From Rhodospirillum sp. (GTDB lineage Bacteria > Pseudomonadota > Alphaproteobacteria > Rhodospirillales > Rhodospirillaceae): a stretch of 64,000 nt of DNA. The notes under the pieces are model-generated. The model was given only the letters and a program-made list of their open reading frames with translations, ran no database searches and was not told where the DNA came from. Each line of letters begins with the position of its first letter. Within the stretch, counting starts at the first letter, position 1. The translations under genes and the position numbers were made by a program. Shown here piece after piece: positions 24,899 through 36,502 of this stretch. The stretch covers positions 26,932-90,931 of the forward strand of contig JAIOYK010000019.1 of NCBI GenBank assembly GCA_021741145.1, given 5' to 3'.

Positions 24899-24988
24899 AC
24901 ACCTGAGAACTTTTCCTTGATTCCCGTCCATCATTGGCTATCCATGGAACAGCTGCTCTCCTCTAAACCGACAAAAGGACGTCCAAGA

Positions 24989-27336
<2,348 letters not shown>

Positions 27337-27375
27337 GCTCCGTGACCGGGGCTCCGCCGATGCTCCGTGACCCCG

Positions 27376-27399
27376 CCGGGGAGGGCACGGCCTCCCCGG
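27376..27399 (+). terminator. GC hairpin between hemB and the transporter gene
   Basis: CCGGGGAGG (27376-27384) pairs perfectly with CCTCCCCGG (27391-27399) over a 6-nt loop. It has no T-run, so it is a weak terminator or a 3' mRNA stabiliser. Confidence 0.4.
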
Positions 27400-27427
27400 A
27401 CCCCGCGAAGCTGGAAAGGAAACCCGA

Positions 27428-28111
27428 ATGGCCGGTTGTGGATGTTCCTGTTCGCCACCGCCCCCCGACGGGACTGGCTTGCGCCGGATCCTTTGGATCG
27501 CGCTGATCATCAATGCCGTCATGTTCGGGGTCGAAGGGGTGGGCGGATATCTCGCCCAATCGGTTTCCGTTCAAGCCGATGGGCTCGATTTCCTGGGAGA
27601 CGCCATGAATTATGGGGTCAGTCTCGCCGTCCTGTCCCTCTCCTTGCGGGTTCGCGCCCTGTCCGCCCTGGCGAAGGGGGCCACCATGGGCGCCTTCGGA
27701 CTCTTCGTCATCGCGCGGACCGCTTGGTTCCTCTGGACCGGGTCCCTCCCCGACGCCCCCCTCATGGGCGGCATCGGGCTCGCCGCCCTGGCCGCGAACC
27801 TGTCCGTCGCCCTGATGGTTTTCCGCCTGCGAACCGGGGATTCAAATCTACGCTCCGTCTGGATCTGTTCCCGCAACGACGCCCTATCGAACATCGCCGT
27901 CATCCTCGCCGCCACGGGGGTTTTCGCCTCCGGCGCCGCCTGGCCGGATTTGGCCGTGGCCGCCCTCATGGCTGGTCTATCCCTACAAGGGGCCTGGAGC
28001 GTCATCGCCCACGCCCGCCGTGACCTGACAAACGCCCAACTCACGGCGGGTGCCAGGCAGGAGAAAGCGCCCCCTCAGGCCGTCAGGAAAGCGACCACCG
28101 GATCGATCTGA
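27428..28111 (+). CDS. Cation-diffusion-facilitator-like transporter
   Basis: This is a 227-residue membrane protein with five or six helices and a Cys-rich N-terminus (AGCGCSC) likely to bind metal. The pattern SVSVQADGLDFLGDAMNYGVSL matches the metal-site helix of CDF transporters (the DxxxD motif), and RNDALSNIAVILAATGVF matches the second site. The cytoplasmic C-terminal domain is missing, so it belongs to the short CDF variants. The gene has a clear AAAGGAAA ribosome site. Its end overlaps the convergent alpha/beta hydrolase by 37 bp. Confidence 0.8.
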   Translation: MAGCGCSCSPPPPDGTGLRRILWIALIINAVMFGVEGVGGYLAQSVSVQADGLDFLGDAMNYGVSLAVLSLSLRVRALSALAKGATMGAFGLFVIARTAWFLWTGSLPDAPLMGGIGLAALAANLSVALMVFRLRTGDSNLRSVWICSRNDALSNIAVILAATGVFASGAAWPDLAVAALMAGLSLQGAWSVIAHARRDLTNAQLTAGARQEKAPPQAVRKATTGSI

Positions 28112-28929
28112 GCAGGGTCCATCAGCGCCGGCGCGTGACCCACCCTTGGGACGTCCAGGACCTCGCAGCCCGGCCCGCGGCCCTTCATCTCCTCCAGGGT
28201 TTCCGGAAGCAAAAGATCGGACTCCACCCCGTGCACCACCATCACCGGACAGGTTACGGCGTCCCACAACTGCCAGATGGCCACATCCGCGGCCTCGCCA
28301 AGCTTGATAAAGGCGGCGATGGCCGGATCGCAGGCCAGCTTATAGCAGCCCTCGTCCGTTTTCCAATGTCCATGCTCGGCCATGGCCGCCCATTGCGCGT
28401 CGGTCAGCGAGCCGAAAGTGGCGTGCACCTTCCGCAAATGGGCCTCCAGGGCATTCCTATCCTTGAAGGTCGGATCATATCCAACGTAATCACGGATCCG
28501 CGCCATGGCCGCCTTTGGAATGAAGGGTCCGACGTCGTTCAGAACCAAACGCCGGATCGGGCTGTTGGGCAGGGCCGCCAAAATCAGGCCGATCAGACCG
28601 CCCATGGAGGTTCCGACCCAATCCACCTTGTCCGCGCCGGTTCGGGCGATCAGAGGCACCATGTCCGCGGCATAGGCCGGGTTGTTGTAGCCCATGGGAT
28701 CGGCCAACCTATCGCTCCGTCCCCGCCCGACCACGTCCGGGCAATAGACCCGTCGATGGCGCGACAGGCTTTCGGCCAGGAGATCGAAATCCCGGCCATT
28801 GCGTGTCAGTCCATGGACGCAGATGGCCGGAGGCGCGTCCGGATCCCGTAGCCAAAGCACATGGGCCATCGCGCGAAAGCCCTCGGGGCGGAGGATGGAA
28901 ACACCCGACTCGATTTTTCTCACTGTCAT
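28075..28929 (-). CDS. Alpha/beta hydrolase
   Basis: This is a 284-residue alpha/beta-fold hydrolase. The oxyanion-loop motif VHGLTRNGRDFD, the nucleophile elbow GTSMGG (Ser), the acid in VVHGVESDLL and the C-terminal His in RVGHAPAL give a complete catalytic triad. The esterase or C-C hydrolase substrate is not evident. The gene lies 4 bp downstream of the DctP-like gene on the same strand and may be cotranscribed with it. Confidence 0.88.
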   Translation of the reverse strand: MTVRKIESGVSILRPEGFRAMAHVLWLRDPDAPPAICVHGLTRNGRDFDLLAESLSRHRRVYCPDVVGRGRSDRLADPMGYNNPAYAADMVPLIARTGADKVDWVGTSMGGLIGLILAALPNSPIRRLVLNDVGPFIPKAAMARIRDYVGYDPTFKDRNALEAHLRKVHATFGSLTDAQWAAMAEHGHWKTDEGCYKLACDPAIAAFIKLGEAADVAIWQLWDAVTCPVMVVHGVESDLLLPETLEEMKGRGPGCEVLDVPRVGHAPALMDPAQIDPVVAFLTA

Positions 28930-28933
28930 GAAA

Positions 28934-30301
28934 TCACGGTCCTAGACCAAGTGGCATCGGAATGAACTCAGCGGCATTCCCGGAGGCGCCCTCCCCCTTG
29001 GCCACCTTCGGCTCTGGCTCCGGAGAGGCGCGGTCATCGGGAAGACCGCGGGTCGCGGAAAGCGGCGCGGCGAGATCGACCTCCGCGAGCGGGCCGACTT
29101 CGGAGGCAGCCCCCGGTCGCTTGATCACATAGCGGACCTCCGGCTTGTCTCCCACGCTTGCCGCGTCCGCGACGGTCCCATCCGTGGGATCGGCATCCTC
29201 GGGATCAGTGCTCTTGGCGAGGAAAGGGACTTCGGGGGCAGCTCCGGAATTTGGGTTGTCGACAGTGATCCGATCCTCCTCCGGAGCCAGCACCGATAGG
29301 GGCAGATCCACCAGCCGGGACAGCACCGGCAGGGACAACCGGCGCCAAGCCCGGTAGTCCTCTTCGGTGAAGACGGACCAGGTCACCGTATCCTTGGCGA
29401 AGCCCTGCAACCGCGTCTGAAGGCTTTGATTCATCATCTTGCGCCCGTAGGATTCCGCGAAAGCCGCGGCCTCGGTCAGCGCCTCTCCCTGGCTGGGGGT
29501 CAAAAGATTCCAGGCCTTTTGCGTGATCAGAATGGGCTCGTAGTCGAACCAAGGCACGATTCCGTTGGACAGGGTCACACAGGTCCGTGCCTTCGGCGCG
29601 CCGCCGTCGATCAAGTCCAGCTCGGGCGCGACCACGACGGAAATCCCCTCCCGTCCGTCGAGCAATTGGGGAGCGTCCCCAAGCTCCATCGGGGCCAACT
29701 CCGCGCCCTGCCCCATGGCCAGATCCCCCGCCATGCGGCCTCCGGCGGCGACTCGCTCATCCTTCAGCGAATCCGGCGCTCCCAGGCAGGTTCTCCCTTC
29801 GGTCAGGAACACCCCGGGTACCCACATGTCGGCGAGGACCCGCACTCCACGGGCCTCCAGCGCCGCGCGGATTTTTTCCATCGCCGGTCCCTTGGACAGG
29901 GCATGGGCCCGGTCCTCCGTCGCCGCCAACCCTGGCAAGGTCGGCGCCGCGAAAATGGGGTCTAGCGCACGCAAGCGGGCCAGGGGAAGGACCGCGATTT
30001 CCAGAGTCCCGCTGGTCAGGCCGGTCCAGAGTTCGCCTTCCCGGAAGAGGATTCCCCGGGGGTAGATCTTGATCCCAACCCCTCCGGTGCGCTGGGCCAA
30101 CTGATTGGCCAGGACCTCCATCACCCGATGGCGGAGTTCCCTCTGGCCTTCGCCATGGCCGTGGGCGGCTTTCAAGGTCAGGGCTCGACCCTGCCCTGGG
30201 GCAAGGCCAACCACCCCTCCGGCGATCAGCAGGGCCACGGCGGCATGCGCGGCGCGGCGAAGAGATACCCGGAAGCGGGACGGAGAGGGAAACCATGTCA
30301 T
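28934..30301 (-). CDS. Orphan TRAP-type DctP-like binding protein with long acidic tail
   Basis: This is a 455-residue secreted protein. An N-terminal membrane signal (AAHAAVALLIAGGVVGLAPG) precedes the DctP fold, recognisable from LTLKAAHGHGEGQRELRHRV, GGVGIKIYPRGIL and LTSGTLEIAVLPLARL. The fold departs from true transport proteins around the ligand region. A ~120-residue tail rich in Pro, Ala, Glu and Asp follows. No DctQ/DctM genes are adjacent, and the complete TRAP system at 37.7 kb has its own DctP. The ATG at 30301 puts the signal at the N-terminus, and a TTG 84 bp further up is less likely. Confidence 0.78.
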   Translation of the reverse strand: MTWFPSPSRFRVSLRRAAHAAVALLIAGGVVGLAPGQGRALTLKAAHGHGEGQRELRHRVMEVLANQLAQRTGGVGIKIYPRGILFREGELWTGLTSGTLEIAVLPLARLRALDPIFAAPTLPGLAATEDRAHALSKGPAMEKIRAALEARGVRVLADMWVPGVFLTEGRTCLGAPDSLKDERVAAGGRMAGDLAMGQGAELAPMELGDAPQLLDGREGISVVVAPELDLIDGGAPKARTCVTLSNGIVPWFDYEPILITQKAWNLLTPSQGEALTEAAAFAESYGRKMMNQSLQTRLQGFAKDTVTWSVFTEEDYRAWRRLSLPVLSRLVDLPLSVLAPEEDRITVDNPNSGAAPEVPFLAKSTDPEDADPTDGTVADAASVGDKPEVRYVIKRPGAASEVGPLAEVDLAAPLSATRGLPDDRASPEPEPKVAKGEGASGNAAEFIPMPLGLGP

Positions 30302-30453
30302 GGGAAAGATTATGCCTTGGTCGGTGACGGCCTGACGCGCGGCCCGCCGCGCCGGTTCATCATACCAGAACGCCCTTTGGATCAAACCACGTTAAATGGG
30401 ACCTCTTTTTACGGGGGATTTCCCCCTTGAAATCACGGACCGTCCGCCCTCCA

Positions 30454-33000
30454 ATGAGGGCTACTTTTCCCCTTCTCCACGGTCAGGACTGGAGTCCCCC
30501 TATCCCTTCCCCGTCCAAGAGGTCCGTTCGCTTGCCTTTGCCTCCCGCCGCGCGCCGGAGTAAGGGGCGTCTCGCGCTGACCATCCCGCTGGCCCTACTG
30601 GCCTTGATCTTGGCCCTTACCGTGGCCTTCTGGCTGACCTTGACGGGATCCCTTCCCAAGACCGAAGGACGGATCGACGTCCCCATCGGCGGTGCCCTGC
30701 CCCTGCCCAAGGAGAAGGACCGCGCCGCGACCCTCGGTGGTCCGCTGACCATTGCCCGGGACAACCACGGCATTCCCACCATCCGCGCGTCTTCGGCAAC
30801 GGACGCGGCCTTCGGTCTGGGCTTCGTTCATGCTCAGGACCGACTGTGGCAGATGGAATCCATGCGCCGCCTGGGCGCGGGCCGCCTGTCGGAAGTCATG
30901 GGCGCGGCCACCCTGTCCCTGGACCGCTATTTCAGAACCCTTGGCCTGTACAACCTGGCTCGGGAGACCTTCCGCCAACTTCCCGACGACGCCCGACGTC
31001 TTCTGGAATCCTATACCGCGGGCGTCAACCACTTCCTGAAGACCGACCCGGGTCCCCTGCCTCCGGAATTTCTTGCCCTGGCCCACCGTCCTGAACCTTG
31101 GACTCCCGCGGATTCCCTGGTTTGGGGACGGCTGATGGGCATTTGGCTGACCGGAGATTGGCAGGAAGAGCTGATCCGGGCCGCTCTGTTCAAAACCCTG
31201 AACGCCGACCAGATGCGTGACCTCTGGCCCGCCCTGGCCCTCATTGGCCCCTCCGCGTCCCTGGAAAGCACCCTGCCCAGGGAGGCCGCCCTGGCCCTGG
31301 CCGAGGCCGTCCCCGACCAGGCCCGCCCCTTCCTGGCCTCCAACGCCTGGGCCCTGACCGGAGAGCGGACAGCCTCTGGCAAGCCCCTCCTGGCCAATGA
31401 TCCCCATTTGGGGTTCCAGGCCCCCACCCAATGGTATCTGGTTCGCCTGGAAACGCCGGAGAGTACCTTGATGGGCGCCTCCGCTCCCGGAACCCCATAC
31501 CTGCCCATTGGTCAAAACGGGCAGGTGGCCTGGGGGTTCACCACTACCCATTCGGACACTTCGGACCTGTTCATCGAGAAGATTGTGGACCGGGAACATT
31601 ACTTGGGTCCGGACGGCCCCACACCCTGGCGCCTCCGCCAGGAACGCATCGACGTCCGCTTCGGCGAGCCGGAAAATCTGACCGTCCGCGCCACCCAGAA
31701 CGGTGTGGTGATATCCGATGCCCTGCTCGGAGGATCCGGCCAAGCCGCGCGGTCGCTGCTGGGTCCCGATCAAGTGATCGCCCTGGCTTCAACGGCCCTG
31801 CGATCCAACGACACCACCGCGCTCGCCATGCACCGTTTGAACCAAGCCAAGAACGCGGGCGACATCCGCGCGGCGGCGCGGTTGTTCCAGGCGCCCCAAC
31901 AGAACCTGATCCACGCCACTCGGGATGGCTACATTGGGCGCCTTTCCCCTGGACTTGTGCCGCTCCGGTCAGACGGCCCCGGTTTACTGCCCCAACCCGG
32001 CTGGACTGGGATCAACGCCTGGACGGGTTATATCCCCTTTGATGAACTCCCCGCCACGCTGGCGCCCCGGGACAATTTGGTCCTCAACACAAACAGCCGA
32101 ATCACCGATGAAGGCTACCCCTATTACATCGCACCAGATTGGCCTGGAGAATACCGGGCGGCGCGTCTGCGCAGATTGCTGAACCACAAAATGGGGCAAA
32201 CCGTGACCGACCAGGCCGACTACCAAATGGATACGGTATCGGAAGCCATGACCGATCTTCTTCCGCTCATGCTCGACTTTCCCGAGACGAAGCGCCCACC
32301 GGGCTCGGAAATAGCCCGCGCCCACGACCTGCTGGCCACCAAGGGCTGGATGTTCGACATGACCGCGCCCCGGGTCGAGCCTCTCGTGGCCGCGGCCTGG
32401 ACCCGCGCGCTGGTCACCGACCTGTTCGCCGACGAAATGGGGGCGGCCTTCCCCCTTTGGGACCGGATCGATCCCGACCTGCTGGTCCGTGTGCTGAAGG
32501 GGAAGACCTCGGACTGGTGCGACGACGTCCGTACGGCGGCAACACAGGAGGATTGCGGTACCATCAAAGCCCAGGCCTTGACCAGGGCTCTCACCGATAT
32601 CCGGACCCTGACAGGGGGCGCGAACCCCTTCGCCACGCCCTGGGGGCGCCTGCATGTGGCCCATTTTGACCACGCCCTGTTCCACCGCTTCCCCATCGTC
32701 AATGCCATCGCCGACCTGTCTATTCCGACCGGAGGAAGCATCGCGACCCTCTCGAAGGGAACCTGGGCTCCCGGCTCACCTGAACCCTTCTCCCATTTTC
32801 ACGGGGCCACCCTGCGGGCTGTCATGGACCTGGATGATCCGAACCGGTCCGGCTTCATCTTGCCCACGGGCCAGTCCGGCCACCCCCTATCCCCCCATTA
32901 CCGGGACATGCTGGTCCCCTGGCGGGACGGAGATCTGATCAGGCTGGACGGGCGGGACGACAGCGGCGGCGTCCTGCGTCTAACGCCGGATCGGGATTAA
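30454..33000 (+). CDS. Penicillin acylase family (N-terminal nucleophile) hydrolase
   Basis: This 848-residue exported enzyme is of the penicillin acylase/acyl-homoserine-lactone acylase family, which cleaves amide side chains in the periplasm. A basic N-terminus and one hydrophobic segment (LALTIPLALLALILALTVAF) anchor or export it. The alpha chain carries FVHAQDRLWQMESMRRLGAGRLSE, and the autocatalytic cleavage site and nucleophile Ser lie in LASNAWALTG (about residue 296). The beta chain shows LANDPHLGF and WGFTTTHSDTSDLF. It diverges from the DctP-like gene. A TTG at 30427 is an alternative start. Quorum-signal or beta-lactam specificity cannot be told. Confidence 0.9.
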   Translation: MRATFPLLHGQDWSPPIPSPSKRSVRLPLPPAARRSKGRLALTIPLALLALILALTVAFWLTLTGSLPKTEGRIDVPIGGALPLPKEKDRAATLGGPLTIARDNHGIPTIRASSATDAAFGLGFVHAQDRLWQMESMRRLGAGRLSEVMGAATLSLDRYFRTLGLYNLARETFRQLPDDARRLLESYTAGVNHFLKTDPGPLPPEFLALAHRPEPWTPADSLVWGRLMGIWLTGDWQEELIRAALFKTLNADQMRDLWPALALIGPSASLESTLPREAALALAEAVPDQARPFLASNAWALTGERTASGKPLLANDPHLGFQAPTQWYLVRLETPESTLMGASAPGTPYLPIGQNGQVAWGFTTTHSDTSDLFIEKIVDREHYLGPDGPTPWRLRQERIDVRFGEPENLTVRATQNGVVISDALLGGSGQAARSLLGPDQVIALASTALRSNDTTALAMHRLNQAKNAGDIRAAARLFQAPQQNLIHATRDGYIGRLSPGLVPLRSDGPGLLPQPGWTGINAWTGYIPFDELPATLAPRDNLVLNTNSRITDEGYPYYIAPDWPGEYRAARLRRLLNHKMGQTVTDQADYQMDTVSEAMTDLLPLMLDFPETKRPPGSEIARAHDLLATKGWMFDMTAPRVEPLVAAAWTRALVTDLFADEMGAAFPLWDRIDPDLLVRVLKGKTSDWCDDVRTAATQEDCGTIKAQALTRALTDIRTLTGGANPFATPWGRLHVAHFDHALFHRFPIVNAIADLSIPTGGSIATLSKGTWAPGSPEPFSHFHGATLRAVMDLDDPNRSGFILPTGQSGHPLSPHYRDMLVPWRDGDLIRLDGRDDSGGVLRLTPDRD

Positions 33001-33059
33001 GCCTGACGGGCCACAAGCCAGAGGGTGGCAGCCAGAGGGGCGCAGCCGAAGGGGAGCCG

Positions 33060-33545
33060 TCAAGGCTGGCAACCGCCAATTATGTTATAGGTCCCACGAA
33101 AATAAACCAAAGGTTGCCCTCCGGTCTGAAAGACCAAATCCTTCACATGGCAAATGATGATCAAGTGATCACCGGATTCGACCACCTGCTCAACCTCGCA
33201 ATCCATGCGAGCCAGGGAGTCCTTGGGCACGGGCACGCCATCGGCGGACTGAACCATTTCCAAGCCGCCGAATTTGTCGATGCCCCGACTGGCGAAGCGA
33301 ATCGACAGATCCTGCTGACCCTCGGCCAGAACGGAAACGCTGACCGGACCGGAGCGAAACGCGTCCAGGCTGGTGGTATGACGACCCAGGCAAAACAAAA
33401 CCTTGGGCGGATCCAAGGACAGGGAGGAGAAGGCGCTGACGGTTACCCCCGCCGGTGTTCCCTCGTCATCCACCGTGGTCACCACGGTGACACCCGTGGG
33501 AAAACACCCTAAGGCCTTGCGGAAGGTACGATCATCAACGGGCAT
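33060..33545 (-). CDS. Flavin reductase family protein
   Basis: This 161-residue protein has the FMN-binding split barrel of the flavin:NAD(P)H reductases (RutF/HpaC type). The motifs FPTGVTVVTTVDDEG, GVTVSAFSSLSLDPPKVLFCLG and a C-terminal QPLVYFRGTYN are typical. Such enzymes feed reduced FMN/FAD to a monooxygenase partner, and none is near. It is transcribed toward the acylase gene and away from motA. Confidence 0.92.
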   Translation of the reverse strand: MPVDDRTFRKALGCFPTGVTVVTTVDDEGTPAGVTVSAFSSLSLDPPKVLFCLGRHTTSLDAFRSGPVSVSVLAEGQQDLSIRFASRGIDKFGGLEMVQSADGVPVPKDSLARMDCEVEQVVESGDHLIIICHVKDLVFQTGGQPLVYFRGTYNIIGGCQP

Positions 33546-33782
33546 TGGCGGCTCCCATGGCGCGCTAAGTTGTATACGGGGACGCGTGTTCTACAATCTT
33601 TCCCCGCGTCGGGTAAAGATGGATCCCGTTCCAGCTTGCACCGAATACGCCTTGCGTCAACGTCTTCCTAACCCTTTTTTTGTACTAGAGAATGGGACCC
33701 GTCCACGGTACCAAGGGCGTATAAGAGCCGTGTTCCATCCGCGCCTTCAAGTCCCGCGTGCGTAGTCTCCCAGGGAGCGCCC

Positions 33783-34643
33783 ATGTTTATCATCATCGGC
33801 AGCATTATCGTTTTCGCCAGCGTGATCGGCGGCTACGCGGCCCCCGGAGGTCACCTTGCCGTTCTATGGCAACCCTTTGAATTCCTAATCATTCTTGGCG
33901 CGGCCGTTGGCAGTTTTATCATCGGCAACACCAAAACGGTATTGATCGGTACGATAAAGGCCATGGGTCCCATGATGAAGGGTCCCAAACACGGCAAAAC
34001 CAGCTATCTCGAGCTGTTGTCCCTGCTGTATTCCCTGTTTAGGTTGGCCAAGACCAAGGGGGATCTGGCACTGGAAAGCCATATCGAAAAGCCCGAGGAA
34101 AGTCCGATTTTCCAAAAGTTTCCCAATTTTTCCCACGACCATCACAACGTGGAATTCCTCTGTGACTACCTGCGCCTGCTCACACTGGGCACCAACAACG
34201 CCCACGAGGTGGAGGCAATCATCGAGGCGGAGATCGAGAGCCACCACACGGAAAACCACGCCGTTTCCAAGGCCATCAACGACATGGCCGACGCCATGCC
34301 CGCCCTGGGTATCGTGGCCGCGGTGCTCGGCGTTATTCACACCATGGGATCGATCACGGAACCTCCGGAAGTGCTGGGTCACCTGATTGGCGCCGCGCTG
34401 GTTGGTACCTTCTGCGGCGTGTTGCTGTCGTATGGTTTCTTCGCCCCCTTCTCCCGGGCCATCGGCTCCGCCTACGACAGCGAAACCCAATATCTGCATT
34501 GCATGAAATCGGGAATCCTCGCCCACATGCAGGGCTACGCGCCCCAGGTCTCCATCGAATTCGCCCGCAAGACCCTGGCCCCCGCCGTGCGTCCCTCCTT
34601 CGTCGAGGTGGAAGAGACCGTGACCAACCTGACCTCGGAGTAA
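33783..34643 (+). CDS. motA: Flagellar motor stator protein MotA
   Basis: This is the proton-channel subunit of the stator that turns the flagellar rotor. The 286-residue protein has four helices, the charged cytoplasmic loop after helix 2 and the conserved Pro/Gly helix-3 region DAMPALGIVAAVLGVIHTMG. It starts after GGGAG. The partner motB follows 83 bp downstream. No other flagellar genes are in the window, so the motor genes sit apart from the structural cluster. Confidence 0.96.
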   Translation: MFIIIGSIIVFASVIGGYAAPGGHLAVLWQPFEFLIILGAAVGSFIIGNTKTVLIGTIKAMGPMMKGPKHGKTSYLELLSLLYSLFRLAKTKGDLALESHIEKPEESPIFQKFPNFSHDHHNVEFLCDYLRLLTLGTNNAHEVEAIIEAEIESHHTENHAVSKAINDMADAMPALGIVAAVLGVIHTMGSITEPPEVLGHLIGAALVGTFCGVLLSYGFFAPFSRAIGSAYDSETQYLHCMKSGILAHMQGYAPQVSIEFARKTLAPAVRPSFVEVEETVTNLTSE

Positions 34644-34726
34644 TTTCCGACGTCTTCACGATTTCGCCATCCCCCCGGGACATGATATTCCAGGTACGAC
34701 AGACAGGAATGGATGGGTAGGACCCC

Positions 34727-35848
34727 TTGGCCGACCAACCGCTAATCATCAAACGCATAAAAAAGGGCGGACACGCCGCCCATGGTGGCGCGTGGAAGGT
34801 CGCCTACGCCGACTTCGTGACCGCCATGATGGCCTTCTTCCTGTTGCTGTGGTTGCTGAACGCCGTGACCGAGGAACAGTTGGAAGGCATTTCCAACTAT
34901 TTCGCCCCGACCGCGGTTTCGATGAGTCCCAGCGGCGCGGGGGGCGTGCTCGGTGGTCAGGTCCTGGGTGAAGGGGCGAGCCAGTCCAACTCCGGCTCCC
35001 CAAGCGTGCAGCTCACCCTGCCACCACCCACCATCGGCGCGGGGGGACAGGACTATACAGATGCGAACGAAGGCTTGGACGCGACCGATGAAAATGCCGA
35101 TATCCCCATGAAGGGCGATCCAAACGCCTATCCAGATGACACATCGCTGGATGGATTGGGTAAGGTTGGCATGGACGCCGGAGATGGCCAGGGACAAAGC
35201 GCCTCCGAAGCCGCCCTGGCCGCGGCCCAGGATCAAAAGCAGCAGCGGGAGTTCAATAAAACCGCGGCGGAAATCCGGCAGGCAATCCAGGCCGTGCCCT
35301 CCCTCAAGGCCATGGCCGACAGCCTGCTCATCGACAACACGCCGGAAGGTCTCCGCATCCAGTTGGTGGACCAGGATGGCCTGTCCATGTTCCCCTCCGG
35401 GTCCAGCCGAGTCCCGGACCAAACCCGGCAACTCCTGTCCCTGGTGGCCAAGGCCATCGCCGACCTGCCCAACAAGATTTCCATCGCCGGGCACACGGAT
35501 GCCACGCCCTTCGTCGATCCCAGCGGTTATGGCAACTGGGAACTGTCCGCGGACCGGGCCCTGGCCAGCCGCCGGACCCTGACCAACGAGGGCTTGGCCG
35601 AAAACCGCATCGACCGGGTGGAGGGCAAGGCGTCCACGGAACCCCTGTTGCCCGAAGATCCCACCAGCGAACGGAACCGGCGGATCACCATCACGTTGCT
35701 CCGGGATCGGGACCTGTTCAAGGCCGGTGGCGCGGAGGGGGCTCCGGGTGGTACCGGACCGGCCGATGGGGCCACTTCTCCGGGTGCGGGGGGCGCCGGA
35801 GGGAGGATGCCCTCGATCCTGGATGTTCCCCGCACGAACCAACTATGA
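34727..35848 (+). CDS. motB: Flagellar motor stator protein MotB
   Basis: This is the peptidoglycan-anchored stator subunit. The single helix contains the proton-carrying Asp at residue 29 (YADFVTAMMAFFLLLWL). A ~150-residue Gly/Gln/Asp-rich linker follows, longer than in E. coli. The OmpA-like peptidoglycan-binding domain (AGHTDATPFVDP, WELSADRALASRRTL, NRRITITLL) and a Gly/Pro tail end the 373-residue protein. Translation appears to start at a TTG, because MotB proteins begin close to the motif IIKRIKKGGHAAHGGAWKVAYADF. Confidence 0.95.
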   Translation: MADQPLIIKRIKKGGHAAHGGAWKVAYADFVTAMMAFFLLLWLLNAVTEEQLEGISNYFAPTAVSMSPSGAGGVLGGQVLGEGASQSNSGSPSVQLTLPPPTIGAGGQDYTDANEGLDATDENADIPMKGDPNAYPDDTSLDGLGKVGMDAGDGQGQSASEAALAAAQDQKQQREFNKTAAEIRQAIQAVPSLKAMADSLLIDNTPEGLRIQLVDQDGLSMFPSGSSRVPDQTRQLLSLVAKAIADLPNKISIAGHTDATPFVDPSGYGNWELSADRALASRRTLTNEGLAENRIDRVEGKASTEPLLPEDPTSERNRRITITLLRDRDLFKAGGAEGAPGGTGPADGATSPGAGGAGGRMPSILDVPRTNQL

Positions 35849-35861
35849 GGACATTAAATCC

Positions 35862-36323
35862 ATGGCGATCCCCGACCTCCGCGTCCCCGACCCCATGGCG
35901 GAACCGGCCTTTTACGATGGCCTTCCGTTCAAGCGGGTCCTGGCCTTCGGCATCGATATGATCTGCGTGGGCGGGCTGTTCATTCCCGCGGCCCTTATCT
36001 TGTTCATGATGACCGCCCTGAGCCTCGGCCTGCTGTGGTTCATCGTTGGCCCGGCCCTGGGTATCCTTCCCATCGCTTACCATACCCTAACCATCTCCGG
36101 GTCGGCCTCCGCGACCATTGGCCAGCGGGTGATGGGTATGCGTGTCCTGTCCGAGGACGGCGCGCCCCCCTCTTTCTGGCAAGCCCTGATCAATGCCCTG
36201 GCCTTCTACATTCTGGGTGGCATCACCGCCTGGTTGATCGTTCTGGTCGCTCTGTTCAACGACAAAAGGCGCTGCGCCCACGACTTCCTGGCCGGAACGG
36301 TCGTGGTCAACCGTCTGGACTAA
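35862..36323 (+). CDS. RDD family membrane protein
   Basis: This 153-residue protein has the RDD-domain arrangement of three helices. The name-giving motif appears as KRVLAFGIDMICVG, and the second as TIGQRVMGMRVLSEDG. The function of the family is mostly unknown, with some members linked to ion exchange. The ATG at 35862 follows GAGGAC. It lies 13 bp after motB and probably belongs to the same transcript. Confidence 0.85.
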   Translation: MAIPDLRVPDPMAEPAFYDGLPFKRVLAFGIDMICVGGLFIPAALILFMMTALSLGLLWFIVGPALGILPIAYHTLTISGSASATIGQRVMGMRVLSEDGAPPSFWQALINALAFYILGGITAWLIVLVALFNDKRRCAHDFLAGTVVVNRLD

Positions 36324-36502
36324 AACCGATGGTCGATCCTCCGTATCTGGAAAAATAGCGGGTCACCCCGTTCCCTCCGTTCAATCCTCTTTCGACGAAC
36401 CGTGGCCCGCGCTAAACTCACGACCTAAATCTGACACTCTCCACCCTCGACTACCCAAGGGGGGGAGTGTTCTTGGGTCGACGCCGAGTTGGATGGACAT
36501 CA

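Noticed and set aside
24841..24988. SAM-II riboswitch upstream of metY
   Set aside because: The conserved SAM-II sequence blocks and pseudoknot are not present. Only a plain hairpin-terminator and a competing stem are seen.
33661..33782. A sigma70 or sigma28 promoter for motA
   Set aside because: A TATAAG at 33720-33725 has no matching -35, and no TAAA-N15-GCCGATAA flagellar promoter was found, so nothing could be supported.
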